Assembly: GCA_963665925.1 (NCBI GenBank)
Contig: OY762511.1
Span: forward strand, 3,224,001 to 3,288,000
Direction: 5' to 3'
DNA: 64,000 nt
DNA from: G963665925 sp963665925
GTDB taxonomy: Bacteria > Bacillota > Clostridia > Peptostreptococcales > Acidaminobacteraceae
Within the stretch, counting starts at the first letter, position 1. Every line of letters begins with the position of its first letter. The notes under the pieces are model-generated. The model made no database searches, was not told where the DNA came from, and worked only from the letters and a program-made list of their open reading frames with translations. A program made the translations under genes and the position numbers. Positions 62,665 to 64,000 of the stretch are shown piece by piece.

Positions 62665-64000
62665 CTAAACGATTTTAGTCGTCCAGTCTTCACAGTTCCA
62701 GACATCCGTGACGATATCGCGGTAGAATTCAGGCTCATGGCATACGAGCAGAATACTTCCCTTGTACTGCTTGAGTGCACGCTTGAGTTCGTCTTTGGCA
62801 TCGACGTCGAGGTGGTTGGTTGGCTCATCGAGAATAAGAACATTGGATTCCTTGTTGATAAGCTTGCACAGACGAACTTTTGCCTGTTCGCCACCGCTGA
62901 GCACGAGAACCTTTGATTCGATGTGCTTCGTTGTAAGCCCGCACTTTGCAAGCGCTGCACGTACCTCATACTGTGTATATGCCGGGAATTCCTTCCAGAC
63001 CTCTTCAATACAGGTATTGTAGTTGGCTTCCTTGATTTCCTGCTCGAAATAGCCAAGTTCGAGGGTTTCGCCGATTCTTACGCTGCCTTCAACCGGTTGA
63101 AGAAGACCCATAAGGCTCTTGAGAAGGGTTGTTTTGCCCAGTCCGTTGGCGCCGACAAGGGCAATTTTCTGACCCCGCTCCATGTAGAGGTCCAGTGGTT
63201 TTGTAAGGGGCTCATCGTATCCGATTACAAGATTTTCAGTTTCAAATATGAGCTTGCCGGAAGTGCGTGCTTCTTTGAAATTGAACTCAGGCTTTGGCTT
63301 TTCGCGAGCCAGTTCAATACGATCCATCTTATCAAGTTTTTTCTGACGTGACTTTGCCATGTTACGTGTTGCGACACGGGCCTTGTTACGTGCAACAAAG
63401 TCTTCAAGGTCAGCAATTTCCTGCTGCTGCTTCTTGTAAGCTGCTTCAACCTGCTTTTTCTTCATTTCATAAATGCTCATAAAATTGTCATAGTCGCCGA
63501 CATATCTGTTGAGCTCCTGATTCTCCATGTGGTAAATCAGGTTGATGACACTGTTTAGGAAAGGCAGGTCATGGGAAATCAGGATAAATGCGTTTTCATA
63601 TTCCTGAAGATAACGTTTAAGCCATTCAATATGCTGTTCATCCAGATAGTTGGTAGGCTCATCAAGCAGAAGGATGTCGGGTTTTTCAAGAAGCAGTTTT
63701 GCGAGAAGGACTTTGGTTCTCTGACCACCACTCAAATCCTGAACTTCCTTGTCCAGACCAATATCGGACAGTCCCAGACCGCGTGCGATTTCTTCTACCT
63801 TTGAATCAATAATGTAGAAGTCATTATTTGTAAGCAGGTCCTGAATTGTACCGACATCTTCCATAAGCTGATTGAGCGCATCTTCAGAGACTTCACCCAT
63901 TTTAATGTACATGTCATTCATTTCAGTTTCCATATCAAACAAATACTGAAATGCTGTCTTTAGCGTGTCTCGAACTGTCGTACCCGCTTCAAGTGCGGTA
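62665..64000 (-). CDS. ABC-F family ATPase, N-terminal part outside window
   Basis: The frame stays open to the window edge (TALEAGTTVRDTLKTAFQ), so the start and first Walker A are missing. The visible 444 residues hold the first signature and Walker B (LSGGQRTKVLLAK, ILLLDEPTNYLD), the interdomain linker rich in K and Q (about 63460-63300), and the second ATPase (GANGLGKTTLL, LSGGEQAKVRL, VLILDEPTNHLD). ABC-F proteins act on ribosomes, as translation factors or antibiotic-resistance proteins. There are no membrane segments. It resembles the YdiF/Uup type more than known resistance proteins, but that is uncertain. Confidence 0.92.
   Translation of the reverse strand, partial: TALEAGTTVRDTLKTAFQYLFDMETEMNDMYIKMGEVSEDALNQLMEDVGTIQDLLTNNDFYIIDSKVEEIARGLGLSDIGLDKEVQDLSGGQRTKVLLAKLLLEKPDILLLDEPTNYLDEQHIEWLKRYLQEYENAFILISHDLPFLNSVINLIYHMENQELNRYVGDYDNFMSIYEMKKKQVEAAYKKQQQEIADLEDFVARNKARVATRNMAKSRQKKLDKMDRIELAREKPKPEFNFKEARTSGKLIFETENLVIGYDEPLTKPLDLYMERGQKIALVGANGLGKTTLLKSLMGLLQPVEGSVRIGETLELGYFEQEIKEANYNTCIEEVWKEFPAYTQYEVRAALAKCGLTTKHIESKVLVLSGGEQAKVRLCKLINKESNVLILDEPTNHLDVDAKDELKRALKQYKGSILLVCHEPEFYRDIVTDVWNCEDWTTKIV

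Overview
The window comes from a bacterial chromosome, most likely an anaerobic or microaerotolerant member of the Clostridia (Firmicutes). The evidence is strong AGGAGG-type ribosome sites, several TTG/GTG starts, rho-independent hairpins after most operons, a T-box riboswitch, the Gram-positive order comEC-holA-rpsT-lepA-hemW, and the indirect Asp-tRNA(Asn)/GatCAB route. Genus is not resolved. The spore genes gpr/spoIIP, often found between rpsT and lepA in spore formers, are absent there, and hrcA-grpE-dnaK do not follow hemW. No tRNA, rRNA, CRISPR array or transposase was seen.

Layout. 1-8.4 kb: end of a YibE/F permease, then comEC, holA, rpsT (minus), lepA, hemW. 8.4-15.2 kb: a sucrose regulon (LacI repressor, ABC importer without its ATPase, fructokinase, sucrose phosphorylase) with two copies of a GGAAACCGGTTTCC operator. 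15.2-19.4 kb: pterin dehydratase, LUD protein, HAD phosphatase, acetyltransferase and a c-di-GMP phosphodiesterase. 19.4-19.8 kb: a repeat cluster whose hairpin element recurs behind holA. 19.8-24.2 kb: Usp, an unusual chemoreceptor, and an ABC exporter.

24.3-33.4 kb is the most interesting region: GntR regulator, isoaspartyl dipeptidase (IadA), a sigma-54 activator, a second unusual chemoreceptor, a YfcC-type transporter and a secreted cyanophycinase. Three transcription units carry a sigma-54 -24/-12 promoter preceded at about -85 to -145 by TAATGGT/ACCATTA elements; a fourth sigma-54 promoter drives the first chemoreceptor. I read this as a regulated extracellular cyanophycin (or other beta-aspartyl peptide) utilisation system: cyanophycinase releases beta-Asp dipeptides outside, YfcC imports them or their products, IadA splits them inside, and a chemoreceptor may guide the cell.

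33.8-38.9 kb: a T-box leader with an apparent AAC (Asn) specifier controls a non-discriminating archaeal-type AspRS with gatCAB. 39-50 kb: NADH oxidase with a Rex-like operator, PhzF protein, FAH-family hydrolase, a MerR-zinc ribbon-methyltransferase fusion followed by an MFS pump behind a MerR-type 19-bp-spacer promoter, NhaC antiporter, peroxiredoxin-like protein, M23 peptidase and dihydrofolate reductase. 50.5-64 kb: WG-repeat exported protein, GH3 N-acetylhexosaminidase, an anchored unknown, a degenerate receiver protein, a nucleotide-translocase-like/cNMP-binding giant, topoisomerase III, a CHASE4 diguanylate cyclase and an ABC-F ATPase running off the end.
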